64,000 nt of DNA. It comes from BACL21 sp038141525. Its GTDB lineage: Bacteria > Bacteroidota > Bacteroidia > Flavobacteriales > Flavobacteriaceae. The DNA lies in NCBI GenBank assembly GCA_038141525.1, contig JAYQIF010000004.1, positions 62,001 to 126,000 on the forward strand. The letters run 5' to 3'. Positions 9,498 through 18,133 of this stretch are shown here, piece by piece. The position numbers were made by a program, and so were the translations under genes. The notes beneath the pieces are model-generated. The model saw only the letters and a list, made by a program, of their open reading frames with translations. It was not told where the DNA came from and did not search any database. The stretch's first letter is position 1; each line of letters begins with the position of its first letter.

Positions 9498-10031
9498 ATG
9501 ATCGAAACAGCGCGCTGTATGATTCGTCCGGTGAACACCAGTGACGCACTTTTTATACTCGAGCTACTGACCAGTGAATTGTGGAAACGATTTATTGGAG
9601 ATCGCGGCATTACAAGTGTGTATCAGGCCAAGCGAATTATTGAGAAAAATTATTTACCACTTTTAGAACGCTCGGGTTGTGGGCCACACGTGGTGGTCTT
9701 AAAGGAAACCGATCAGGCTATTGGTACAGTGGGTGTTTATCAGCGGGAGAATCTTGATTTTCCAGACTTGGGATTTGCATTTTTGCCCAAATTTATCCAA
9801 CAAGGCTTTGGATATGAAACCTCAATGGCTCATCTGAATTACGCCGCTCAGACTTTAAAACTCCCTAAAGTTTACGCCATTACTAACGATGATAATATTG
9901 CGGCCCAAGCTTTGCTGAGCAAAATGAATTTCCACCGAACCAAGGCCTATCAACCATTGAATAAAGAAGGCAAGCCAGATTTAGGGGCTCACCCAATGGG
10001 TCTTTACACCCTTAATTTTCAGGAAAATTAA
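9498..10031 (+). CDS. GNAT-family N-acetyltransferase (RimJ/RimL type)
   Basis: A 177-residue GNAT protein. The opening ETARCMIRPVNTSDA is the usual RimJ/RimL-like first strand. The acetyl-CoA binding region is around residues 90-115 (LGFAFLPKFIQQGFGYETSM), followed by KVYAITNDDNIAAQALLSKMNF, a common end of the fold. The acceptor is unknown; it could be a ribosomal protein N-terminus or a small molecule. It follows glyA directly, and its last 20 bases overlap the convergent beta-helix lipoprotein gene. Confidence 0.82.
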   Translation: MIETARCMIRPVNTSDALFILELLTSELWKRFIGDRGITSVYQAKRIIEKNYLPLLERSGCGPHVVVLKETDQAIGTVGVYQRENLDFPDLGFAFLPKFIQQGFGYETSMAHLNYAAQTLKLPKVYAITNDDNIAAQALLSKMNFHRTKAYQPLNKEGKPDLGAHPMGLYTLNFQEN

Positions 10032-11559
10032 TGGATTGATAAGCGCCCAAATCCGGGTTGTTCGCTGGCCTTGCCGTCCCATTTAAATCCACAGGAACTG
10101 CGGCTGATCCAGCACTGGATCCGCGGCCTACGGCCGCTGATTCTTCTAAAGAAATATCAAAATCATTGAGGTTAATGTTCTCAAAAACTGGATCTTCATT
10201 TAACACTAGGGCACGATATGAATTTGTATTTGCAAAATCGTATAAAGGATCATCGATGTAGGTGTTCAAGGGATCCTGGAACTTGATCAAACAATGGTCA
10301 AAAAGAACATTGTAGTCGCCAAGCTCTTCTTTATAAAGCCCAATTTCACGCTGCTCGGTGCCATAAATGATACAATTGACAAATTCAGCCTGCTCGAGAT
10401 CGGCTACTAGGATTTCATCGTTACTGACGGGGAGTGCATTGGTGACTTGGACCGTGGGAAAACTTCTGAAACTGTTGGCCCAATAATTTGAGAAAGTACT
10501 GTGTACAAATTTATAACGTCCTCCGAGAGTCAAGGACAGGGCCGCTTGCCCAGAGTTACTCACCACAACATTTTCTCCGTAAACATCACCTGTTTGTGCC
10601 AGTAGGCCAGAGGACGCCGTGTTATAAATTTGAACGTTTTTTAAGGTTAAAGTACGGTCTCCATCGTTACTGTCCATAAGAATTCCCACTAAATTATTCT
10701 TGATGGTGACATGAGAGAATTCGTGATCCGTACTGCCGGCAGTGAGCCAAATCGTTCCCCATTGCCCAGGAATATCTGAGAATCCCGGTTCTAAGCGATC
10801 ACTTTCAAAAATGATCTCGCCCTCGAGTAATTCTGGGTCGCTGCTCGGTAAGCCAATCGCTTTTAAAGAAGCGCCATTTGCCGCAATGATCCCGCTGTTT
10901 TCATGGAAATGAATGCGCGCACCAGGTTCTATATTTAGGGTCTTCCCCGGTGGAATAGCCGCATAACCGTAAATAACCCATGGTTTGTCAGCGGTCCATG
11001 TTAGTTCGGTGTCGTCCAGGAAAAAGCCATCGATAAAGACGTCTTCACCTAAATCGAGGGTTTCATAAATCCCGTCGCCTAGTGGTTCTGGAAACAAAAA
11101 GTGGGCCTGTTGTACTAGAGTGACTAAAGTCACATCTTGAGCGTTATTTCCAGAATCAAATACAATTTTGTCTTCATAAATCATCTGGGGATTTGCTCCT
11201 GAATCTCCGACGGTAGTTTCGATAAAAACAAAAATGCTGTCTTTGGCCAAAATCTGGACATTGTCAAAACTTTGCCCAGGCTGCCCGTCGACGTTTAATC
11301 GGTAATTCGAGCCTGTACCTTGAGCTAAGGCCACCTGCGGGACGTTGATGTTTTTATCACTGTCATTATAGACCTTAAGGGTATAGGTACTTGAGCCAAT
11401 ATTTTCAAAAATGGTGTCCAAGTAAATGGTGTCACTCGAAAAACGCAAAGCACCGGTGCTCGGTACGGAGTCGAATTCAGTCTGGCATGAACTCCAAAAA
11501 ATAACCAGACTCAGCGTAAATAAAGGGTAGAGAGATTTTATGACTTGAGTAAATTTCAT
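10012..11559 (-). CDS. Parallel beta-helix lipoprotein, function unknown
   Basis: A 515-residue intact protein. The N-terminal signal ends in lipobox FWSSC. Residues about 30-150 look like an immunoglobulin-type or choice-of-anchor domain (LRFSSDTIYLDTIFENIGSS). From about residue 190 there are repeated short strands typical of a right-handed parallel beta-helix (NLVGILMDSNDGD, LKNVQIYNTASSGLLAQTG). The C-terminal LNGTARPANNPDLGAYQ is a frequent ending of such proteins. It is probably anchored in the outer membrane, perhaps on the cell surface, where it could bind or cut a polysaccharide; no catalytic residues are evident. Its ATG overlaps the TGA of the upstream cyclotransferase gene, so the pair is translationally coupled. 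Confidence 0.7.
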   Translation of the reverse strand: MKFTQVIKSLYPLFTLSLVIFWSSCQTEFDSVPSTGALRFSSDTIYLDTIFENIGSSTYTLKVYNDSDKNINVPQVALAQGTGSNYRLNVDGQPGQSFDNVQILAKDSIFVFIETTVGDSGANPQMIYEDKIVFDSGNNAQDVTLVTLVQQAHFLFPEPLGDGIYETLDLGEDVFIDGFFLDDTELTWTADKPWVIYGYAAIPPGKTLNIEPGARIHFHENSGIIAANGASLKAIGLPSSDPELLEGEIIFESDRLEPGFSDIPGQWGTIWLTAGSTDHEFSHVTIKNNLVGILMDSNDGDRTLTLKNVQIYNTASSGLLAQTGDVYGENVVVSNSGQAALSLTLGGRYKFVHSTFSNYWANSFRSFPTVQVTNALPVSNDEILVADLEQAEFVNCIIYGTEQREIGLYKEELGDYNVLFDHCLIKFQDPLNTYIDDPLYDFANTNSYRALVLNEDPVFENINLNDFDISLEESAAVGRGSSAGSAAVPVDLNGTARPANNPDLGAYQSINFPEN

Positions 11560-12615
11560 TCCTTTTGATGCACTTTTATTTTAAAAATTTGATCCCAGTT
11601 CTTACCAGTGATATAAAGTTGCCCCGGAGTGCCATCATAGGCAATCCCATTAAGCACGTCGAGTGCCTTGTGCTGGGTGACCTCTGTTTGGAGCCCTTTG
11701 AGATTAATAACGCCTTCTACGGCTCCGGATTGTGGATCGACTATGGCAATGGCATCTTTTTGATATATGTTGGCGTAAATTTTACCGTCGACCCATTCAA
11801 GTTCGTTGATTTGATCCACCTTTAATTTATCGGTGTAGACTTCGATATAGTCCAATTCTCTATAGGTTTCTGGATCTAAGCGCCAAATTTTTTGAGTCCC
11901 ATCGCTTTTGAAGAGAAACTTATCGTCGGTGCACAAACCCCATCCCTGCATGCTCTTATCGTATTGAAACTGATCGATCAGTTCAAAGGTCTCCTTGTTA
12001 TAAACCAGACCCGTATTCTCGCGCCAAGTCAATTGGATTATTTTATCCTCAAAAATCGTGAGACCTTCTGCAAAAAAGGTATTGTCTAGTGGCTCATTGC
12101 GTAAAACTTTGCCCTGTTGCAAGTCTAATTTACGCAGAGCTCGATTGTCCGTATTGACCTGTGCTTTCGTACAGATCTGCCCCGTCAAACTCTAGTCCTT
12201 GGGTATAGGCTTTGATGTCATGGGGGTAACGCTCTAGGATAGTATAGGTGTAGATCACCGGTTTTTTGGAGGCCACTACAGTGAACGCTCGGGTAATATT
12301 TTTTTGTCCTTCTTGGGTCGATACACGCGCTTGAATTTTATGGCTACCCATAGGCCAATCCTTAAGCGATAGCATCCCGTCGTTAATCACGGTAAGGCCC
12401 ATTTTTGGGTTTTGATAGGTCCAGGATACCGAATCAGCCTCTAGATCTAATTTGGTCATCAACTCCATTTTTAGGGTGTCTTCTTGAGTATAGGCCTTTT
12501 GATTTGCATTAAAATTAATTTCAAAATAGGCGCTATCTCTCTTGGGTTTAGTACCGCATTGAACCCATAAAAGAGATCCGATAATCAGGATAAGTATTTG
12601 ATGCAACGGCTTCAT
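11556..12615 (-). CDS. Glutamine cyclotransferase lipoprotein with N-terminal Ig-like domain (one frameshift)
   Basis: About 352 residues after joining. It starts MKPLHQILILIIGSLLWVQC, a lipoprotein signal with an atypical lipobox. Residues about 25-110 form a beta-rich, Ig-like segment. The rest is the five-bladed propeller of plant-type glutamine cyclotransferase (RYPHDIKAYTQGLEFDG, LYESTGQYGQSS, FAEGLTIFEDKIIQLTW, GKIYANIYQKD, VLNGIAYD). This family turns N-terminal glutamine into pyroglutamate. An extra T near 12139 breaks the frame between GQSS and LRKLDLQ. A more distal ATG exists at 12648, but the signal peptide supports 12615. Its 3' end overlaps the next gene by 4 bases. Confidence 0.85.
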
Positions 12616-12668
12616 CGAGCGTGTAAATTTTAGCGCCAAGATAACCATAATAATTGATGTTGAAAATG

Positions 12669-12700
12669 TTTGTAAGGGCCTAAAAAGGGATGTATCTTTG
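12669..12700 (+). promoter_or_regulatory. SRP RNA promoter (TTTG, 20-bp spacer, TATCTTTG)
   Basis: TTTG at 12669-12672 and TATCTTTG at 12693-12700 are both exact Bacteroidota -33 and -7 elements with a 20-base spacer. The RNA begins about 5 bases downstream, as expected for this promoter class. Confidence 0.8.
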
Positions 12701-12704
12701 TCGC

Positions 12705-12800
12705 CGGCAAGTCCTACACAACCAGCTCCTGTCGAATCCCCCAGGGTGGGAACGCAGCAAGGGTAGATGGTCGCAGCGGTGTGATGTAGTGTACTTGCCT
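12705..12800 (+). ncRNA. ffs: Signal recognition particle RNA (4.5S type)
   Basis: The ends pair as a long closing stem (GGCAAGT at 12706-12712 with ACTTGCC at 12793-12799). The apical part holds the conserved domain IV bulge and tetraloop region AGGGTGGGAACGCAGCAAGG near 12743-12762, with a GGAA loop and the asymmetric GCAGCA internal loop that bind Ffh. The size of about 95 nt fits the small bacterial SRP RNA without an Alu domain. It is flanked by an ideal promoter and followed immediately by a 9-T run (12800-12808) that serves as terminator. Confidence 0.92.
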
Positions 12801-12829
12801 TTTTTTTTGGATTCCACCCAACATTGCGT

Positions 12830-12837
12830 CATCTTTG
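12830..12837 (+). promoter_or_regulatory. Near-consensus -7 element for the SDR gene
   Basis: CATCTTTG differs from TAnnTTTG only in its first base. It lies 16 bases before ATG 12854 and supports that start over an upstream alternative at 12824, which would lie within or before the element. Confidence 0.35.
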
Positions 12838-12853
12838 TATTAAACTTCAATCT

Positions 12854-13657
12854 ATGAATCAGGTTGTTTTAGTAACCGGTGCGTCCTCAGGGATTGGTCG
12901 TGAAATTGCCAATAAACTTCATCGCCATGATTTTAAGGTCTACGGCACCAGTCGTAACCCAGAGCGATATAGCGACTTGCCTTTTGCGATGCTGGCTTTG
13001 GATTTGCATAAGGACGAAAGTCTCAGCGCTGCAGTTGACGAAATAATCAAAAGAGAAGGACGTTTGGATGTTTTGGTCAATAATGCGGGTGCCGGTATTA
13101 CTGGGCCTTTGGAAGAAACCCCCATTGCGGAGAGTAAAAAGGCTTTTGAGACTAATTTTTTTGGCCCCATGGCGCTCATTAATGTAGTGTTACCTGTAAT
13201 GCGTCAGCAAAACTCAGGATGAATCATCAATATTTCGTCTATAGCGGGATATATGGGATTGCCTTTTCGGGGTATTTATTCGGCGACCAAATCGGCGCTT
13301 GAGATTATTACTGAAGCGTACCGCATAGAATTGGCCCCATTTAATGTGCGCATTTGTTCAGTGGCTCCAGGTGATTTTGCCACCAATATTGCGGCTGGTC
13401 GCTATCACGCTCCCGTGCTCCAGGGGTCACCCTATGCCGAGACTTATGGACAAACCCTAGAACTTATCGACAGTCATGTGGACACCGCTCCGAGTCCAGA
13501 GCCTATGGCGCTTAAAGTCCTTGAGATTATTCGTGATTCAAGCCCAAGGCCGCATTATGCGGTGGGAACTTGGTTGCAGAAATTCTCTTTGGTGCTCAAG
13601 AGATTATTGCCCCAAAAGATGTACGAGCGCATGCTGCGCAATCATTATAAGCTTTGA
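12854..13657 (+). CDS. Short-chain dehydrogenase/reductase (in-frame TGA at 13220)
   Basis: About 267 residues including the interruption. It starts MNQVVLVTGASSGIG, the NAD(P)-binding glycine motif, then has LDVLVNNAGAG, the IINISS strand and the catalytic YSATK (Tyr-x3-Lys). These are all classical SDR features. A TGA at 13220-13222 interrupts the frame just before IINISS, where family members usually have Gly, Arg or Lys. CGA or GGA is one base away. Both sides are in the same frame and well conserved, so this is either a base-call error or a very recent nonsense mutation. The substrate is unknown. Confidence 0.8.
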
Positions 13658-13770
13658 GTTTACAATGTGAACAACTCGTGAAGAAACTTTTTTAAAAATC
13701 ATCACAGCTTTTAAAACTTAAACTAATTTTAGGTGAGTCAATCGCGTGTCATTTTATTTTGACCCTAACC

Positions 13771-13830
13771 CGTAATAATCGCGACGCATAAAAATCGCAA
13801 CATAAAAATCACAACCCATAAAAATTGCGA
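13771..13830. repeat. Short imperfect tandem repeat upstream of fsa
   Basis: Three copies of a 14-16 base unit beginning CATAAAAAT and followed by YGC/CAC-type sequence start at 13787, 13801 and 13817, with a more degenerate copy at 13771. They occupy the 222-base gap between the SDR and fsa genes, 50-110 bases before the fsa start. Their role is unknown; the leader RNA or a DNA-binding protein could use them. Confidence 0.6.
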
Positions 13831-13879
13831 CATACGTCTAATTCAACAAATTAACACCTGAACAATAAATAACATTCCT

Positions 13880-14533
13880 ATGAAATTTTTTATCGACACG
13901 GCAAACCTTGATCAAATAAAAGAAGCCCAAAACCTGGGCGTGCTTGATGGGGTCACAACCAATCCATCACTTATGGCAAAAGAGGGCATTACAGGACGAG
14001 AAGCTATTTTAAAGCACTATGTGGACATCTGTGAGATTGTCACTGGAGATGTTTCTGCCGAAGTTATTGCGACTGATTTTGAGGGTATGGTTAAAGAAGG
14101 AGAGGAGCTAGCTGCGCTACATGCGCAAATCGTTGTTAAGGTGCCGATGATTAAAGAAGGCGTCAAGGCAATAAAGTATTTTTCAGATAAAGGGATTCGT
14201 ACCAATTGTACCTTAGTTTTTTCTGCTGGGCAGGCTCTTTTAGCGGCCAAAGCAGGGGCAACGTATGTCTCTCCTTTTATTGGTCGACTTGATGATATAT
14301 CTACCGATGGATTAATGCTTATTGAGGAAATCAGATTGATCTACGACAACTACGGATTTGATACGCAAATTCTCGCTGCTTCCGTGCGGCATACGATGCA
14401 TGTCATGGCTTGTGCAAAAATCGGTGCAGACGTGATGACAGGACCACTTTCATCAATCGAGGGTTTACTCAATCATCCACTAACCGACATTGGACTCGCA
14501 AAGTTCCTCGCGGATTACAAGAAAGGAAACTAG
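13880..14533 (+). CDS. fsa: Fructose-6-phosphate aldolase / small transaldolase
   Basis: A 217-residue intact TalC/FSA-type protein. It opens MKFFIDTANLDQIKEA with GVLDGVTTNPSL, has the Schiff-base lysine at residue 87 in VVKVPM, then RTNCTLVFSAGQALLAAKAGATYVSPFIGR, and ends in a helix. In Bacteroidota these short proteins are usually annotated as transaldolase and link the pentose phosphate pathway with glycolysis. Fructose-6-phosphate aldolase activity is the alternative; sequence alone does not decide between them. Confidence 0.93.
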   Translation: MKFFIDTANLDQIKEAQNLGVLDGVTTNPSLMAKEGITGREAILKHYVDICEIVTGDVSAEVIATDFEGMVKEGEELAALHAQIVVKVPMIKEGVKAIKYFSDKGIRTNCTLVFSAGQALLAAKAGATYVSPFIGRLDDISTDGLMLIEEIRLIYDNYGFDTQILAASVRHTMHVMACAKIGADVMTGPLSSIEGLLNHPLTDIGLAKFLADYKKGN

Positions 14534-14601
14534 GGTTCTCACGCGCCGTTTAGGGCTCATTTATACTCATCGAGGTCAGTAGCGGAGTCCAGTGCACATT
14601 G

Positions 14602-14635
14602 CTCGGTGAATGTCGACCGAGGTTGATCAATCAAC
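14602..14635. other. Two small hairpins after the thioredoxin-fold lipoprotein gene
   Basis: CTCGGT/ACCGAG (14602-14621) and TTGAT/ATCAA (14623-14632) form adjacent stem-loops at the 3' end of the minus-strand lipoprotein gene. There is no T-run after either one, so a terminator function is only a possibility. Confidence 0.25.
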
Positions 14636-16033
14636 GATTGAGATAGTTTAGCAGCTTTTGTTCGGCATCTAAACTGAAAATATTGGTGTGAGGGTCGATA
14701 ATCACACCAGTTTGCATCAATCATCATGGTTTTATTGACCGAATTAATCAGTAGGGCCATGCCTGCTTTTTCAAAATCTTCGAATTGAAACTCGTGTTCG
14801 GTGCGATAAGATTCGTGTTGTACCAGCCTTTTCCATTTTTTGAATTGATCATCGACATTGATGCCGATAAAATCAAATTCAGGGTATTTTCCTCTTAATT
14901 CACTGATGCGCTGATGAATATTCTTTACGTGCCTGGGCGAATCCAAAGACCAAAAATAAATGACCGTGGGCCGATTGATGACCTCTTGTATCCCTACGGT
15001 GCGATTCTCATAATTCACAAGCTGTACGTCTACTAGTGGTTGATTGGGCATGAGTCTGAGGGCAATTTCAGAGAGCTCATAATCACTTTTTGATCTTCAC
15101 TACTTTGGTTGTAGTTATTGAATTTATCCATAATCAGCGCCATATGCTCGGTGTTCTCTGCGTGAATAAAATAATTAATCACGGTGTTTTTGAGCAGACT
15201 TTGTTTGAGCGAGTCATTGGTGATCTTGGATTCAATAAGGTCCATTTTATGCCAATTGTGTTCAAACGACATGCGGTTAAATTCCTTTTGACCATCTATG
15301 GCATCAAAAGCAAGATTGTCAAAATAATAACCTAGACAGCGAAAATAGGGGTAGTAAGTGCGCAAATCCTCATGACCTAAATCTAATTTTTTTCGGTATT
15401 CAAAAAATTCTGCAGGAATTTCCTTTTGCTCCCCATAGCGCTGTCTTTTGTTGTTTGAAGACACATAGAGTTCCATTTTACCATAAATGGCATAGTCAAT
15501 AGCTGCGTTAGCCACGGCTAAAAAGGTTTTGGAGCTTTCATTAGTGTTAGTGAACTCCTCCAAAAACTCTTGTCGTACTGACCGCACTGAATCCATCTTT
15601 TGGGTGAAGGAATTAGGGGGAGATTGTAAAAAGACAAAATTTCCTGATCAGCGGATTCATTGAGTAAAAAAAGCTCAGTCAAGAAATTGTTTTTTGCTGC
15701 CCCAGGGCCTGTGTAAGTCAACGACTCGTCAAATTCCAAAGTATTGACGCGTAACATAATGCTGTCGCCAGGTTCAACAAACATGGCTTGAAATTCAAAG
15801 TGCTGAAAATAATATAGCCCGGGATCGGCTGCTTTTATATGGTAACGAAAGAAATTATTGTCGTCCAAATAAACCGTGTCGCTGGCGTTGCGATTGTGTG
15901 ATATGATTACATAATCGGTCTTGGGATTGACGATTTGACCCCCAATCCAAGCGCTGCCACAGGTTTCTGGGCCATTTTTGGATTGGCAGGCGACAACAAT
16001 AAGACTCAAAAAAACATAAAAACTTACTCGCAC
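14631..16033 (-). CDS. Thioredoxin-fold lipoprotein lacking the CxxC motif (three indels)
   Basis: About 467 residues when joined. A lipoprotein signal (lipobox IVVAC) is followed by a beta-rich domain resembling the DUF4369-type N-terminal region, a long helical middle, and a TlpA-like thioredoxin fold at the C-terminus (RPTVIYFWSLDSPRHVKN, FDFIGINVDD, MIDANGVIIDPHTNIF). The active-site position has SLDSPRH where redox members have a CxxC, so oxidoreductase activity is unlikely. Indels fit as a missing T near 15629, a missing base near 15078 (between KVI and ELSEIAL) and an extra T near 14690; the true stop is then the TGA at 14631-14633. The start is GTG 16033, about 20 bases after the predicted transcription start. 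Confidence 0.75.
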
Positions 16034-16058
16034 AGTTCCTATCGGTTGTTGTTATATA

Positions 16059-16066
16059 CAAAAATA
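16059..16066 (-). promoter_or_regulatory. Bacteroidota -7 promoter element for the thioredoxin-fold lipoprotein
   Basis: The minus strand reads TATTTTTG (TAnnTTTG). It lies 25 bases before the GTG start at 16033. Confidence 0.5.
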
Positions 16067-16149
16067 GGATTCTTGGTAAAGCCATCTGTTAATGCCTCGT
16101 TAAAGTATTATATTCTGCTATCCCGTAGACTGAATTGTCGATAATTGGC

Positions 16150-16157
16150 TATTTTTG
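16150..16157 (+). promoter_or_regulatory. Bacteroidota -7 promoter element for the ABC-F gene
   Basis: TATTTTTG matches TAnnTTTG and lies 21 bases before ATG 16179. It excludes the upstream in-frame start near 16155, which overlaps the element. Confidence 0.55.
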
Positions 16158-16178
16158 CGGCGAATTAAACAAAAAGAA

Positions 16179-17798
16179 ATGCTCTCAGTTTCAAATCTAT
16201 CGGTACAATTCGGTAAACGTGTCCTCTTTGATGAGGTAAATACACAATTCGTTCAAGGGAATTGTTATGGAATCATCGGAGCCAATGGCGCGGGAAAATC
16301 AACCTTTTTAAAAATCCTTTCTAGAAAACAAGACCCTACCTCTGGCCATGTGCATTTGGAACCCGGTAAACGCATGAGTGTGCTTGAACAAGATCACAAC
16401 GCTTGTGATGAATTTACCTGTATTGGAGACAGTGGTGCGGGGCAATAAGGATCTGTTTGCCTTAAAAACGGAAATCGATGCATTATACGCTGATTACAGC
16501 GATGAGAATGCCGAACGTATCGGAGAATTACAAGTGGCCTTCGAGGAGATGAATGGATGGAACGCCGATAGTGATGCTGCAGCATTATTGTCCAACTTGG
16601 GCATTAAAGAAGAATTACATTATTCGGTGATGAGTGATTTGGACGGGAAACAAAAAGTTCGCGTCTTACTGGCTCAAGCGCTTTTTGGCAATCCTGATGT
16701 ATTGATTATGGATGAGCCGACCAATGATTTAGATTATGAAACGATTTCTTGGCTAGAGCACTTTTTGGCCAATTATGATAACTGCGTTATTGTTGTTTCT
16801 CACGACCGTCACTTTCTGGATGCCGTTTGCACCCATATCAGCGACATTGATTTTGGCAAAATAAATCACTTCAGTGGGAATTATACTTTTTGGTATGAAA
16901 GTAGCCAACTGGCCGCGAGACAGCGTGCGCAGCAAAACAAAAAGGCCGAAGAAAAGAAAAAGGAACTGCAGGAGTTCATCATGCGTTTTAGTGCCAACGT
17001 AGCCAAGAGCAAGCAAGCTACATCGCGTAAGAAAATGCTCGAAAAACTCAATGTAGACGAGATAAAGCCTTCTAGCCGACGCTACCCGGCGATCATTTTT
17101 GATCGGGAGCGCGAGGCAGGAGATCAAATTCTCAATATAGAGGGCTTGTCTGCACATTTAGATGGAGAGGTGCTTTTTAAAAACATAGATTTGAATCTTG
17201 CCAAGGGCGACAAAGTCGTGCTTTATTCGAAAGACTCGCGCGCCACCACCGCCTTTTATCAAATCATCAATGATCAAATAAAGGCTGAATCAGGTAAGTT
17301 CGCCTGGGGGTCACCACCAATCAAAGTTATTTACCTTTGGATAACAGTCACTTTTTTAGCAGTGACATCAATCTTGTGGATTGGCTCAGACAATGGGCAA
17401 AGACAGAAGAAGAAAAAGAAGAAGTGCACTTGCGCGGCTTTTTGGGTAAAATGCTCTTTAGTGGGGAAGAGGCGCTCAAGAAATGTACAGTGCTTTCCGG
17501 AGGCGAGAAGGTACGCTGTATGCTGTCACGTATGATGATGATGCGCGCCAATGTAGTGATGCTCGATGAGCCGACAAATCACCTTGATTTGGAATCGATC
17601 ACGGCTTTTAATAACTCTCTGAAGAATTTCAAAGGAACTGTTTTATTGACGACACACGACCATGAATTCGCGCAAACGGTGGGCAACAGAGTTGTGGAGT
17701 TAACCCCGAATGGTGTCATTGATCGCTATATGAGTTTCGATGAATACATGAGTAATGCCAAAATAAAGGAATTGCGCCTGTCGATGTACGGGGCGTAG
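16179..17798 (+). CDS. ABC-F family ATPase, asymmetric ATP sites (two compensating frameshifts)
   Basis: About 539 residues with two ABC domains and no membrane segments. Domain 1 has a canonical Walker A GANGAGKS and Walker B LIMDEPTNDLD, but its signature is degenerate (DLDGKQK). Between the domains is a basic helical linker (KKAEEKKKELQEF). Domain 2 has a canonical signature LSGGEK and Walker B MLDEPTNHLD, but its Walker A is lost (YSKDSRATTAFY). ABC-F proteins act on ribosomes and not as transporters; this one resembles the YbiT-like group. An extra T near 16419 and a missing G in the G-run at 17306-17310 break and restore the frame. Start ATG 16179 follows a good promoter element. Confidence 0.9.
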
Positions 17799-17856
17799 GC
17801 CTTTTTGCCCTGATAGACCATCTTCCTTGTGACAATGACGTCCTTAGTTGTCTAAT

Positions 17857-18066
17857 TTATTCCTCAAACTTTTGGGCAACGGCGATGGCCTCATCGTATT
17901 GGTCCTCACGTACCAGCAGTTGTACCTGATCAAGAACACCACCGCCAAATCCTGCCATGGCTCCGCTCTGAGCGTCATTACGGGTTACAGGACTGATGCC
18001 GAGGTCATTAAGCTCGGCTGTTATTGCAGAGGCCACAAGTGAAGGTCCAGTAAATATACGTTTCAT
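17857..18066 (-). CDS. DUF2007-type small protein
   Basis: A 69-residue cytoplasmic protein. It opens MKRIFTGPSLVASAITAELN, with DAQSGAMAGFGGG in the middle and LLVREDQYDEAIAVAQKF at the end. This is the compact ferredoxin-like DUF2007 fold, sometimes labelled a putative signal-transducing protein, with no proven role. It lies 67 bases downstream of pheT on the same strand and could be on its transcript. It converges with the ABC-F gene, and I see no terminator in the 58 bases between them. Confidence 0.75.
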   Translation of the reverse strand: MKRIFTGPSLVASAITAELNDLGISPVTRNDAQSGAMAGFGGGVLDQVQLLVREDQYDEAIAVAQKFEE

Positions 18067-18133
18067 ATCGCTGAGTTAAAATTAATAATTGTGCGTTTTA
18101 GTGCAGCGTCAACAGCGCACAAGGGTGATGATA

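Noticed and set aside
12705..12800. Riboswitch or tRNA instead of SRP RNA
   Set aside because: The conserved GGAA tetraloop, the GCAGCA internal loop and the long closing stem match SRP RNA; no cloverleaf is possible.
13220..13222. TGA as selenocysteine or reassigned tryptophan in the SDR gene
   Set aside because: The position is not a Cys or Trp site in the family, and other genes end normally at TGA.
14557..14630. Extension of the thioredoxin-fold lipoprotein past 14631
   Set aside because: That tail exists only in the shifted frame; correcting the extra base near 14690 gives a normal stop at 14631-14633.
16378..17798. Programmed frameshifting as a common explanation of the broken genes
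   Set aside because: There is no shared slippery heptamer and no consistent direction; both +1 and -1 events occur in unrelated genes.
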